Assembly (NCBI GenBank): GCA_964624235.1
Contig: CAZUXY010000023.1
Span: forward strand, 1-64,000
Length of the DNA stretch: 64,000 nucleotides
Source of the DNA: CAZUXY01 sp964624235
GTDB lineage: Bacteria > Spirochaetota > UBA4802 > UBA5368
Direction of reading: 5' to 3'
Below the pieces are notes generated by a model. That model worked only from the letters and a program-made list of their open reading frames with translations. It ran no database searches and was not told the DNA's origin. The position numbers and the translations under genes are program-made. Numbering within the stretch: position 1 is the first letter of the stretch; each line of letters opens with the position of its first letter. This document shows, one piece after another, positions 44,374 through 52,350 of the stretch.

Positions 44374-45255
44374 ATGCGCACCACCGATTCTGTCGGTAGA
44401 CCCTGCCTTGGTTCGGAAAAGAAGGTTAAGGCAAGGATCCTCCTGATACTAACCGCCCTGTTATGGAGCAGCGGGGGCCTGCTTATTAAATCCATATCCA
44501 TGGGTCCGATGTCCATAGCGGGAGGTCGCAGTATAATAGCCGCGGCGGTGATACTGGTGTACCTGCGCCGCCCCAGGGTCCATCTGTCCGTACCCCAGAT
44601 CGGCGGCGCCGCGGCCTACGCCGCGACCGTGATACTTTTCGTGCTTGCCAATAAATTCACCACCGCCGCCAACGCTATTGTTTTGCAGTATACTTCACCG
44701 ATCTACGTGGCGGTCATGGGTGCGCTCTTCCTGGGTGAGCATACGGGGCGTCGGGGATGGATAGCCGTCGCCGTCGCTTGCGGGGGGATGGTCCTGTTTT
44801 TCTTCGACCGGTTGGACGCCGGGGGGATGCGGGGGAACCTCTGCGCACTGGCCAGCGGCGTGAGTTTTGCCGCGCTGGCGGTCTTTTTAAGGATGCAGAA
44901 AGACGGTTCACCGGTGGAATCGGTGCTGCTGGGAAATCTATTATCGGCGCTGATATGCCTGCCCTTCATGGCGGGGTCAGAACCCTCTTTGAGGGACCTT
45001 GTGCTGCTTTTGATACTCGGGGTGTTCCAGCTGGCCATACCCTATATCTGTTACGCCGTCGCCCTTAAAGAGGTACCTGCGCTTGATGCGATGCTCATTC
45101 CCATAATCGAACCGCTGCTCAATCCGCTGTGGGTTTTTCTGATAGTGGGAGAGACACCGGGTTGTTATTCACTTATCGGAAGCGCCGTGGTGCTCGGTGC
45201 CGTGGTCTATTACAATATCGAGGGGGTGGAAAAGATAAAGAAACAGGTCGGGTGA
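44374..45255 (+). CDS. EamA/DMT-family transporter
   Basis: About 10 membrane helices in two EamA repeats. The first runs ARILLILTALLWSSGGLLIKSI to YAATVILFVLANKFTTAANAIVLQYTSPIYVAVMG, a classic DMT block. The second ends with ALDAMLIPIIEPLLNPLWVFLIVGETPG and SLIGSAVVLGAV. Substrate unknown (amino acids, nucleotides and metabolite export are typical). The exact start is uncertain: ATG 44374, ATG 44365 and TTG 44329 are in frame and none has a good ribosome-binding site. The preceding gene ends at 44308. Confidence 0.85.
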   Translation: MRTTDSVGRPCLGSEKKVKARILLILTALLWSSGGLLIKSISMGPMSIAGGRSIIAAAVILVYLRRPRVHLSVPQIGGAAAYAATVILFVLANKFTTAANAIVLQYTSPIYVAVMGALFLGEHTGRRGWIAVAVACGGMVLFFFDRLDAGGMRGNLCALASGVSFAALAVFLRMQKDGSPVESVLLGNLLSALICLPFMAGSEPSLRDLVLLLILGVFQLAIPYICYAVALKEVPALDAMLIPIIEPLLNPLWVFLIVGETPGCYSLIGSAVVLGAVVYYNIEGVEKIKKQVG

Positions 45256-45454
45256 ACGGCAGGCGGCCACATAGCCGCAAAGGTGCACGGTTCTTCACGG
45301 CGCCGGTGATGCGGCATGGGCAGTGCCGGGCTCGTCTTTTTCAAAAAAATCTTGAAGAAAGTGCGCTGCCGTGATGCGGTAGCACGATGTGTGGTGCGTA
45401 TACCGTGCCATGTGCGTTGAACGTCGGTTGACATTCCCGTGAGGAGGAGTATGT

Positions 45455-46336
45455 ATGGCGGTAAACAGTTTCAAATTCATGTCCCGTACCCTTGCCGACT
45501 CACTTAAAATATGGCCATATGCCGACACATCCGGCGAGGCCATACCCTGGACCCCTCTTGCCAAACCCCTGGCGCAGTGCAGGGTCGCCCTGGTATCGTC
45601 GGGCGGTTTTTACCGTAAGGACGACACCCCCTTCGATCTGGACCATGAACGCAGGGAGCCGCTCTGGGGGGATCCGAGCTTTCGTGAAATCCCCCGCGGC
45701 ACGGGGGTTGACGAACTGCGGGCCGCCCACCTGCACTATGAGAACTCCCACGCCATGAAAGACCTGAACTGCATGTTCCCCCTGGGGGTGCTGGAAGAAA
45801 TGCACCGGGAGGGGAAGGTGGGGGCGGTTTCCGATTTTCATATTTCACTGATGGGATACCAGCCCAGGGTGGGGACCCTGGTAAGGGAAACCGGCCCTCG
45901 TATGGCCGGCAGGCTGCTGGAACTGGGGGTCGATGCCGTGCTCCTTTCCGCGGGGTGACCGCTCTGCACCCAGTCCGTGGGACTGGTCCAGCGTATCATG
46001 GAAAAAAAGGGACTGTCGACGGTATCGCTCACGCAGATGCCCTTCATCACACGGAAGACCGGGGTTCCCCGCGCGGTTGCCGTAGAGTTTCCCTTCGGCA
46101 TGATATGGGGCCTGCCGGGCGACCGGGAGACCCACCGTAAAATAATGCTCCATATGTTTGAGGCGCTGGAAACCGTCAAAGAACCAGGGACCATCATGGA
46201 ACTCCCCTATGTATGGCCCGAGGAACTGTTTAAGAAGCGTGACTGGTTTCCCGCAGAGAACCCTCCCTGGATGGCCGACGAGAACAAGATCAGGGAAATG
46301 CTGGATTTCATAAAGAACGGGAACCCACTCGACTGA
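45455..46336 (+). CDS. Selenoprotein of the GrdB/PrdB (glycine/betaine/sarcosine/D-proline reductase) family; TGA at 45956-45958 read as Sec
   Basis: One gene of 293 residues interrupted in frame by TGA (codon 168). Both sides belong to the same protein family. The N-terminal half has WTPLAKPLAQCRVALVSSGG, HYENSHAMKDLNCMFPL and ELGVDAVLLSAG, followed by Sec-P-L-C-TQSVGLVQRI and a C-terminal half ending in FPFGMIWGLPGD. Sec-x-x-C at this point is the redox motif of the family. The frame is kept through the TGA, no third-frame shift is needed, and a SECIS-like hairpin begins two bases after the TGA. ATG 45455 has AGGAGG seven bases upstream. These enzymes cleave C-N bonds reductively; the substrate here is unknown. 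The acyl-CoA synthetase-like gene starts eight bases later. Confidence 0.88.
45961..45994 (+). promoter_or_regulatory. Bacterial SECIS-like hairpin directing Sec insertion
   Basis: CCAGTCC (45970-45976) pairs perfectly with GGACTGG (45980-45986), with a three-base apical loop GTG whose first base is G. Below an internal loop (CAC/TC) a lower stem CTG (45964-45966)/CAG (45989-45991) forms, plus two flanking pairs. The apical loop starts 19 bases after the TGA, within the distance known for bacterial SECIS elements (about 16-37). It overlaps coding sequence, as bacterial SECIS always do. Confidence 0.72.
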
Positions 46337-46344
46337 AAGTAATC

Positions 46345-47823
46345 ATGGAAATCAACGCCCGAACCTCCCTTTTTTCATCGCTCTTCGAGCCCGGATCGGT
46401 GGCCTTTATCGGCGCATCCCGCGAGATACACAAGTGGGGCTTTAACATCCTCCACGCAATCGTGAAAAGCGGATACCGCGGTGCCCTCTATCCGATCAAC
46501 CCCGCCGGGGGCGCCTGGCACGGCCTCGAGGTGCGTAAAAGCCTCGATGAAGTTCAAGGGTCCGTCGACCTGGCGGTCATCGTGGTTCCCGTGGAAAGGG
46601 TCATGGAAGAGGTGGACCGCTGCGTCGGCAGGGGTGTCGGGGCGGCGGTGATCATCACCGCCGGTTTCTCTGAGACCGGAGACAAAGGCGCGGCACTGGA
46701 GCGGGAGATCGTGCAACGGGCCCGCGCCGGGGGCTTGAGACTGGTGGGGCCCAATACCATGGGTATCTACACCGCGTTCCCCGACCCTTTCCAGGCCACC
46801 ATGGCATCATCAACCTTTCTGCCGGGACCGGTGGGGCTCATTTCCCAGAGCGGGAACCTGGCCACCTCGATCACTTCCCGATTCAACCGTCGCGGGCTGG
46901 GTCTGAGCCGCGTGGTGAGCTCGGGGAATGAGGCGGACCTCACGGTGGAAGACTACCTGGAGCTTCTGGAGAACGACGAACAGACGAAGCTGGTCTGCCT
47001 CTATATCGAAGGGCTGCGCGAGCCTAGGAGGTTCATCGACGCGGCCGCACGGATTAACCGCCGCAAGCCGGTGCTGCTGCTCAAGGGGGGGGCCAGCGAA
47101 TCCGGGGCCAGTGCGGCCATGTCGCATACCGGGGCCATTGCGGGGGACAGCGCCGTGTTCTCGGCCATGTGCCGTCAGGCGGGGATTATACAGGTCGCCA
47201 CCATGGACGAGATGATCGAGGCGGGAGGAATGCTGCTGACCCAGCCGCCCCCCCGGGGCAACAGGGTGGGCATAATTACCCAGGGGGGAGGATGGGGGGT
47301 TATCGCGACCGATTCCTGCGCGGACTGGGGCCTGGATATCGTTCCGCTGAACGAATCGGTGACCGCGCGTCTGGACGACATTCTTCCTCCCTTCTGGAGC
47401 CGCCGTAATCCCATCGACCTGGTGGCCCCGGGCAGGGTAACGGTCATCGCCGATTCCATCGATATTCTAATGAACGGGGCCGATCTGGACGCGGTGCTGG
47501 TTCTGGGGCTGGGATACATGACCCTGCGGGCAAGAAGGTGGATGTATTCACCCGTGCTCGATCCCCTTGAAACTGAAGAGCCGGCCAGGCGGATGATCGC
47601 CGAAGAGCTGCACCTGCTGGACATGCTGGTGGAAAGGATACGTGAACATGGAAAACCCGTCATCCCCGTAATGGACCAGGCGATTTTTGACGAACGAATG
47701 GACGACAATCCCGCGGAGTACCTGGACCGTCGTGGTGTGATGGCCTATTCATCCCCCGAACCGGCGGTTCGCGCGCTTTCACGGGTGTGGGATTATTACC
47801 GCCGCCGCGAACGCAGTAACTGA
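46345..47823 (+). CDS. ADP-forming acyl-CoA synthetase alpha-type protein (CoA-binding, succinyl-CoA-ligase-like)
   Basis: It has 492 residues. The N-terminal CoA-binding domain (SVAFIGASREIHKWG, YPINPAGG) is followed by succinyl-CoA-ligase-like domains (GPNTMGIY, GLISQSGNLATSI, SSGNEADLTVEDYLELL). The phosphohistidine segment reads AMSHTGAIAGDSAVF, with the active His present. The ATP-grasp beta domain (about 240 residues) is absent, so it is either an alpha subunit needing a partner or a subunit of a larger complex. It starts nine bases after the selenoprotein stop. Coupling of reductive cleavage to acyl-CoA/ATP formation is an attractive but unproven link. Confidence 0.82.
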   Translation: MEINARTSLFSSLFEPGSVAFIGASREIHKWGFNILHAIVKSGYRGALYPINPAGGAWHGLEVRKSLDEVQGSVDLAVIVVPVERVMEEVDRCVGRGVGAAVIITAGFSETGDKGAALEREIVQRARAGGLRLVGPNTMGIYTAFPDPFQATMASSTFLPGPVGLISQSGNLATSITSRFNRRGLGLSRVVSSGNEADLTVEDYLELLENDEQTKLVCLYIEGLREPRRFIDAAARINRRKPVLLLKGGASESGASAAMSHTGAIAGDSAVFSAMCRQAGIIQVATMDEMIEAGGMLLTQPPPRGNRVGIITQGGGWGVIATDSCADWGLDIVPLNESVTARLDDILPPFWSRRNPIDLVAPGRVTVIADSIDILMNGADLDAVLVLGLGYMTLRARRWMYSPVLDPLETEEPARRMIAEELHLLDMLVERIREHGKPVIPVMDQAIFDERMDDNPAEYLDRRGVMAYSSPEPAVRALSRVWDYYRRRERSN

Positions 47824-47869
47824 TCCGCGGTCACCGTCTGTGTGAATGATCCCACGGACGGGAACAGTG

Positions 47870-48079
47870 CTAATCGATGGCTATCATTACATTCGACGCC
47901 TTGATGACGGCGTACACGGCGCCGCCGTTCTTGAGTCCCAGGGATTCAACCGATTCCTTGGTGATAATTGATACTATCTCCTGGCCGCCGGGAAGCTCTA
48001 CCACCACCTCGGTATTGACCGCTCCGGGTGAAAGTTTCTTCACTTTTCCTTTCAGTATGTTTCTTGCGCTGATTTTCAC
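47870..48079 (-). CDS. Molbindin-like TOBE/Mop-domain protein
   Basis: It has 69 residues consisting of a single TOBE (Mop) domain: KISARNILKGKVKKLSPGAVNTEVVVELPGG, then IVSIITKESVESLGLKNGGAVYAVIKASNVMIA. Single-Mop proteins assemble into hexamers that store or buffer molybdate and tungstate. It is likely a free-standing gene on the minus strand. A ribosome-binding site (AAGGAGG on the minus strand) precedes it. Confidence 0.88.
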   Translation of the reverse strand: MKISARNILKGKVKKLSPGAVNTEVVVELPGGQEIVSIITKESVESLGLKNGGAVYAVIKASNVMIAID

Positions 48080-48249
48080 GATTTCCTCCTTAAATGAAAA
48101 AAGGAATTTATATATAGCGGATTAAATAAATATAATCAGTAAGGGAATGTTTTTCAATTCCAATTACCGCGGCTTTTCGTAAAATGGAGCAACACCGGTT
48201 ATCAGTGTATTTCGTGCAATAAATTAACAGGCACTGCGTCTATACGGTC

Positions 48250-48816
48250 ATGACAGAGGAATCTCAAAAGCGGAGCGTCGCCGATTTCTTCAGGAGTGAA
48301 CGCAACCGTATGCTGGGGTTTGTAAGGCGCCTCATTGATGATACGGCCGAAATGGAAGGAGAGGATATCGTTCAGGATGTAATGCTCGGCATCTTCAATC
48401 AGGCCGACTTCACGGTACCCCTGGAAAAACTTTCGGCGTATATCTACACGGCCCTTCGCAATCGGGTCATCGATGCTTTGAGAAAGCGGCGCGGAAACAT
48501 CTCACTCGACAGGGAGCTGGGGCACGGCGCCGGTGTCACCATGGAGGACGTCCTGTGGGACCTCAGGTACGATGCCGCCGACCGGTTTCAGCGGGATGAA
48601 ATACGGAGGGTCCTGTTCGATGCCATCGACGCACTGGTCGAGGACCAGCGCACGATTATACTGTTGACCGAATTCGAGGGCAGGTCATTCAGGGAACTGG
48701 CCGATGAATGGAATGTTCCCATAGGGACGCTGCTCTCGCGGAAATCGCGGGCTATGGCCTCTGTCCGTAAAACCGTTGTTGAACAATTTGGTATGAATGA
48801 AGGAGGATTTCTATGA
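48250..48816 (+). CDS. ECF-type RNA polymerase sigma factor (second)
   Basis: 188 residues with sigma2 (ERNRMLGFVRRLIDDTAEMEGEDIVQDVMLGIFNQ, then LSAYIYTALRNRVIDALRKRRGN) and sigma4 (EDQRTIILLTEFEGRSFRELADEWNVPIGTLLSRKSRAMASVRK, helix-turn-helix). It is cotranslated with the following membrane protein (ATGA overlap). No zinc-finger anti-sigma is adjacent, in contrast to the pair at 16.2-17.3 kb; the partner protein may take this role. Confidence 0.88.
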   Translation: MTEESQKRSVADFFRSERNRMLGFVRRLIDDTAEMEGEDIVQDVMLGIFNQADFTVPLEKLSAYIYTALRNRVIDALRKRRGNISLDRELGHGAGVTMEDVLWDLRYDAADRFQRDEIRRVLFDAIDALVEDQRTIILLTEFEGRSFRELADEWNVPIGTLLSRKSRAMASVRKTVVEQFGMNEGGFL

Positions 48817-49223
48817 ATATTACAACGAAATCGTATAGCAACATGAGCCATGGCAGGAGGATCATCGGGATCGCGGGTATGGTGATCGCCGGGGTGGTTT
48901 TTGCGGTGGTTTTCGCGTTCCTCTTCGGATATATCGTCCAGCTGATATGGAACTGGCTCATGCCAGAACTCTTCGGCTTCAAAATTATTAGCTACTGGCA
49001 GGCTTTTGCCCTTGTGGTGCTGGCGAAACTCCTTTTTGGAGGTTTCGGCCAACATCATCACGATCGTCACAGCGTACGCGATCGCCGGGTAAAGCACGGA
49101 TTTCCTGATTGGGAACCGTTTGCTGATGACCGTATCGACCGTGATACGTTCAGGAAGTACTGGAAATCAGAAGGTGAAAAGTCCTTTAAGGAATACCTGG
49201 AAAGGCAGGGAACCGATAAATGA
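48813..49223 (+). CDS. Membrane protein associated with an ECF sigma factor, His-rich cytoplasmic tail
   Basis: 136 residues. Two hydrophobic segments (about 18-42 and 55-74, LFGYIVQLIWNWLMPELFGFKIISYWQAFALVVLAKLLFGGF) precede a tail with a HHHDRH motif and many acidic and basic residues. Similar two-helix proteins are commonly encoded next to this type of sigma factor, and I recognise the NWLMPxLFG...FWQA-like block as family knowledge. It overlaps the sigma gene by four bases. A role as sensor or anti-sigma partner is inferred; a metal-sensing function of the His cluster is speculation. Confidence 0.7.
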   Translation: MNITTKSYSNMSHGRRIIGIAGMVIAGVVFAVVFAFLFGYIVQLIWNWLMPELFGFKIISYWQAFALVVLAKLLFGGFGQHHHDRHSVRDRRVKHGFPDWEPFADDRIDRDTFRKYWKSEGEKSFKEYLERQGTDK

Positions 49224-49255
49224 TCAATGCCGGCGAAAGATAGAACGAATATAAG

Positions 49256-49284
49256 AAACCCCGTCTTCGGACGGGTTTTCTTTT
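49256..49284 (+). terminator. Intrinsic terminator with UUCG tetraloop
   Basis: CCCGTC (49260-49265) pairs with GACGGG (49270-49275) around a TTCG loop with flanking A/T pairs, followed by TTTTCTTTT. A C(UUCG)G loop is exceptionally stable. It ends the sigma/membrane-protein operon. Confidence 0.85.
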
Positions 49285-49352
49285 CATAATCGAAAATGCT
49301 TTTTGCGCATGTATATCTCAGCCCGCCGCGCCGGTGTCAGGCAAACCTGAAT

Positions 49353-50021
49353 TTATCTGAACCAACCTTTTTTGACTCTCCCGGCCGAGAGGGTCAGTCC
49401 ACCGTTGAACTCTGCGGTAAGGTATTTTCCCCTTTTAAAGCTTCCCGGGTTGGCAACCGTCGAAGATCCGAACGACTCAACACCCCCGGCTTCATGTATG
49501 TGCCCGCACACACAGAGATGCACCCTGTGTGACAGCAGGAAATTCCTTACACTGGTGCTGCCCCCCCTCAGACCCAGAAAGGTCCGGTCACGGACGCCCC
49601 GGGGAGGAACGTGTGAAAGGAGTATGATGCGTTTCGCGTTTTGCACCCGCGAGTACCCCTCTTCTAGATACCCGGTGATCTCCTCTTCGTCGTACTCGCA
49701 GCGCGTATGCATCGGTGTGGGAGACGAACCGCCCAGTCCGAAGAAACCGGTGTCGCCCATGATACGCCCTGAGGCGTGCAGTCCGTAGCCTTTTTCGGAA
49801 AGCAGCGTGCACACATCGGGACTGTCCCAGTTCCCGTGTACGGCGAGCAGGGAGGTGTTGTGTCGCTCGAAGGCCGCCAGTACAACAGCGGCCTCCTCCG
49901 TGGCACCGCTGTGGGTAATATCACCCGCTATCAGAACCAGGTTTGAAGAAGCCATGCGCTCCCCGGCGAGATCGATCGAATCAAGCGCGCCGTGTACGTC
50001 GCCGACGATAAAAATATTCAT
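49353..50021 (-). CDS. Metallophosphoesterase (YfcE/MJ0936-like)
   Basis: Calcineurin-like phosphoesterase of 222 residues. Metal-binding motifs are IVGDVHGALD, LVLIAGDITHSG, LAVHGNWDSPD, a His in LLSHVPPRG, and VCGHIHEAGG. YfcE-type enzymes are phosphodiesterases or nucleases of unknown physiological substrate. ATG 50021 is chosen because the frame upstream of it is an artefact. The start diverges from tatD across 91 bases. Confidence 0.86.
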   Translation of the reverse strand: MNIFIVGDVHGALDSIDLAGERMASSNLVLIAGDITHSGATEEAAVVLAAFERHNTSLLAVHGNWDSPDVCTLLSEKGYGLHASGRIMGDTGFFGLGGSSPTPMHTRCEYDEEEITGYLEEGYSRVQNAKRIILLSHVPPRGVRDRTFLGLRGGSTSVRNFLLSHRVHLCVCGHIHEAGGVESFGSSTVANPGSFKRGKYLTAEFNGGLTLSAGRVKKGWFR

Positions 50022-50043
50022 GGGGGTTCCCCGGTAAAAGGTT

Positions 50044-50071
50044 TTGACAAAAGCCGTTTCTTGAATATTGT
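50044..50071 (+). promoter_or_regulatory. tatD promoter
   Basis: TTGACA (50044-50049) and TATTGT (50066-50071) are separated by 16 bases in the short divergent spacer. Transcription would start near 50078, ahead of the ribosome-binding site AGGTG in front of ATG 50113. Confidence 0.5.
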
Positions 50072-50112
50072 TTGCGGGATTCCTTATGTCAAAACATTTA
50101 CAGGTGTCCCTG

Positions 50113-50901
50113 ATGGAATTCATCGATTCCCATGCCCACTTCGATCTCTGCATTGAGGAGGGCATTGAAGAAAACACCCTTCTGGAAGGGATGCGGGAAG
50201 GAGGTGTGAGCCGGGCCGTCCAGGTAAGCATTGATTCACCGGGTTTCGAATGGTCGTACAATTTTTCGAAAAAGCACGGCGACCACGGTGTGCTGTTTAC
50301 CCTGGGGATACACCCCTCCAGCATGGCGGGAGAGCGCGAGATGGAGGGACTGGACGGTATGGTGTCGCGGGTAATCGGTGCGGGTGACCGCACCCGGCTT
50401 TTCGGCATCGGTGAAGCCGGTCTCGATTACTACCGAATGCGGCAACCGAAAAACGAACAGATACGTTCTTTCGAATTCCAGGCAGGGCTGGCGAAAAAAC
50501 ACGGCATTCCCCTCATCGTCCATTCGCGTGACGCCATGAATGAAACGATCTCGATTCTGAAAAAAACGGCGCCGCCCGCCGGGGTAATGCATTGCTTCTC
50601 GGGAAACGGGGACGACGCGAAAAAGGTGCTGGACCTGGGTTTTCAGATATCCTTTGCGGGGAACCTGACCTACCGCAACGCCCATGAACTCCACGACGCG
50701 GCGCGCTTCGTGCCGGTCGACAGGGTGCTCTTTGAAACCGATGCGCCTTTTCTTACCCCGGTACCCTTCAGGGGGAAAAAGAACGTGCCCGGATACGTGG
50801 TGCATGTCTATAAATTTTTTGCGGAACTCAGGAAGATATCCGTGGAGACCCTGGCGGGGAAGGTGCATGACACCTTTACGGCGCTCGCTGGCGGCAGGTG
50901 A
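50113..50901 (+). CDS. tatD: TatD-family DNase / metal-dependent hydrolase
   Basis: 262 residues, amidohydrolase-like TIM barrel of the TatD family. FIDSHAHFD gives the first metal-binding His-x-His, GEAGLDYYRMRQ the Glu, PLIVHSRDA and GVMHCFSGN the other His ligands, and LFETDAPFLTP the final Asp. TatD acts as 3'-5' DNA exonuclease/repair nuclease in studied bacteria. ATG 50113 with AGGTG upstream is chosen; ATG 50086 in the same frame is possible. It diverges from the metallophosphoesterase gene. Confidence 0.92.
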   Translation: MEFIDSHAHFDLCIEEGIEENTLLEGMREGGVSRAVQVSIDSPGFEWSYNFSKKHGDHGVLFTLGIHPSSMAGEREMEGLDGMVSRVIGAGDRTRLFGIGEAGLDYYRMRQPKNEQIRSFEFQAGLAKKHGIPLIVHSRDAMNETISILKKTAPPAGVMHCFSGNGDDAKKVLDLGFQISFAGNLTYRNAHELHDAARFVPVDRVLFETDAPFLTPVPFRGKKNVPGYVVHVYKFFAELRKISVETLAGKVHDTFTALAGGR

Positions 50902-51019
50902 CGCACGCCCGGAAATGATCGGAGCGGCAGGGCAGGGACGGTGTAATCGGTGTAGGTAATTGTACACAATACATAATTTTTTCTTTCAATCGGGGGGAAT
51001 AGTTAATTACGCTTTCGTC

Positions 51020-51976
51020 ATGAAAATAAAGATCGTTACCTTCATCGTGCTATTCAATTTCATCGTGTTTTTCCCTCGGGAATCCGTTGCGCTACACGCC
51101 GTTCCCGACAGCTGCCCGCCGCCCATATACGGATCCGCCTTCCAGATGGGAGTGTCGGTTCAGTTCGGGATTATGCAGGGACTCGCGCGGGAGTATGCGT
51201 ATGACGGCGATTACCGGCTCAGCCGTCTGGACTGGGAACTTGGATGGATGTACTATATGGGGGCCGTCATAGGCCTGCGTATTCTTGAGTCATGGCATAT
51301 CGCCGGCGGGTTCTGGTCGGGATTCAGTAACCGGATCGGAAAAGTGGAAGATTCCGACTGGTTGAACTATGACGGTCAGAAAACCAATTACTCGCGCCAT
51401 GACAATCTTCTGCAGAGGGCGCTCTTCATGGATGTGAACGCCGGTTATACCCTGGAGCTTTTTGAACATCTTCAGATCGTGTTTATGTTCGGTTGCACCG
51501 AACGGGTCGTCAAGATGCGCGCGGAAGACGGTTACCTGGAATACCCGCCCGGATCACCCCGGGTGCCCGTGTACGGCCCGGCCATTACCTACCGGCAGCG
51601 TTTTCGTTTCCCTTACGCCGCTATCGGTACGGGATACCGGGGAAGGCTGCTTGTGGTTTCCGTTTACGGGTACTACAGCCCGCTTGTTTCCTGTGAAGCG
51701 ATCGACAATCATCATAAGAGAACGCCGCCGCTGGATTTTCATGATTCATTGAAAAACGGCAATTACCATGCCGTGATGGGGACTGTCTCGCTGAACCTGT
51801 ACAGCCTGTGCCTGTCCCTCCAGGGACTCTACGGCCGTATAGGTGAATTCCGCGGTGAAACTTATTCCGTCGATACTTCCACCGGCATAAAATCCGCCGT
51901 TTCAAGCAACGGGGCCGCGGCAAGCTTTGAGGCATGGAATATGACCCTGTCGGTCGGTATAATCGTGGAGTGGTAA
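51020..51976 (+). CDS. Omptin-like outer-membrane beta-barrel protein (possible aspartyl protease)
   Basis: A signal peptide (KIVTFIVLFNFIVFF, then RESVALHA) leads into a 290-residue barrel-like sequence of alternating strands ending with a terminal aromatic (IIVEW). EDSDWLNYD followed by SRHDN matches the omptin D-x-DW and S-x-H region. CEAIDNHHKRTPPLDFHDS matches the second catalytic D-x-H loop (DNHYxRD). Omptins such as OmpT and Pla cut at dibasic sites on the cell surface and need rough LPS. Catalytic identity is therefore plausible but not proven. It stands alone with its start at ATG 51020; TTG 50960 in frame is the alternative. Confidence 0.7.
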   Translation: MKIKIVTFIVLFNFIVFFPRESVALHAVPDSCPPPIYGSAFQMGVSVQFGIMQGLAREYAYDGDYRLSRLDWELGWMYYMGAVIGLRILESWHIAGGFWSGFSNRIGKVEDSDWLNYDGQKTNYSRHDNLLQRALFMDVNAGYTLELFEHLQIVFMFGCTERVVKMRAEDGYLEYPPGSPRVPVYGPAITYRQRFRFPYAAIGTGYRGRLLVVSVYGYYSPLVSCEAIDNHHKRTPPLDFHDSLKNGNYHAVMGTVSLNLYSLCLSLQGLYGRIGEFRGETYSVDTSTGIKSAVSSNGAAASFEAWNMTLSVGIIVEW

Positions 51977-52074
51977 TGAGAACGCATGTCGGGATGTATT
52001 CGCTTGTTCAATAGTGAAAGATACGGTATTAAAGACGGGTCGGTTATACTCAGAGGGGGAGGGAACGATCAGTA

Positions 52075-52350
52075 ATGCCCAGGGAACTGATACTGCGCGG
52101 GCGGGTCCAGGGGGTAGCCTGCCGTTATTACTGCAGCCAGTATGGGAAAAAACTGGGGCTCAGGGGATCGGCGTCGAACCTTCGTGACGGGAGCGTCAGG
52201 GTGATTCTCGATACCGATGACGAGGAAAAGGTGCGTAACTACATAAGGGCCCTCAGGAGCAATCCCCTGGACGTGCAGTTCTGGGGGTCCATTACCGGCA
52301 TCGAGGTGAATGAGTACAGCGGTCCGGTCGCCGGCGATTATACCTTCTGA
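52075..52350 (+). CDS. acyP: Acylphosphatase
   Basis: It hydrolyses acyl-phosphate bonds. It has 91 residues, the family's normal length. LRGRVQGVACRYYC carries the phosphate-binding loop and catalytic Arg, and GSASNLRDGSVRV carries the catalytic Asn. The end overlaps the metallopeptidase gene end by 13 bases, tail to tail. The ribosome-binding site is GGGGGAGGG upstream. Confidence 0.92.
   Translation: MPRELILRGRVQGVACRYYCSQYGKKLGLRGSASNLRDGSVRVILDTDDEEKVRNYIRALRSNPLDVQFWGSITGIEVNEYSGPVAGDYTF

Noticed and set aside
45307..45380. Short direct repeat GTGATGCGG and weak hairpin between EamA and the selenoprotein gene
   Set aside because: Nine bases twice in 70 is compatible with chance in G+C-rich DNA, and the hairpin has no T run at the right distance for a terminator.
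45455..46336. Two separate short genes (45455-45958 and 45977-46336) or a nonsense-disrupted pseudogene
   Set aside because: The frame is uninterrupted except for one TGA at the family's redox position, flanked by conserved residues and a SECIS-like hairpin. A selenoprotein explains all of this better.
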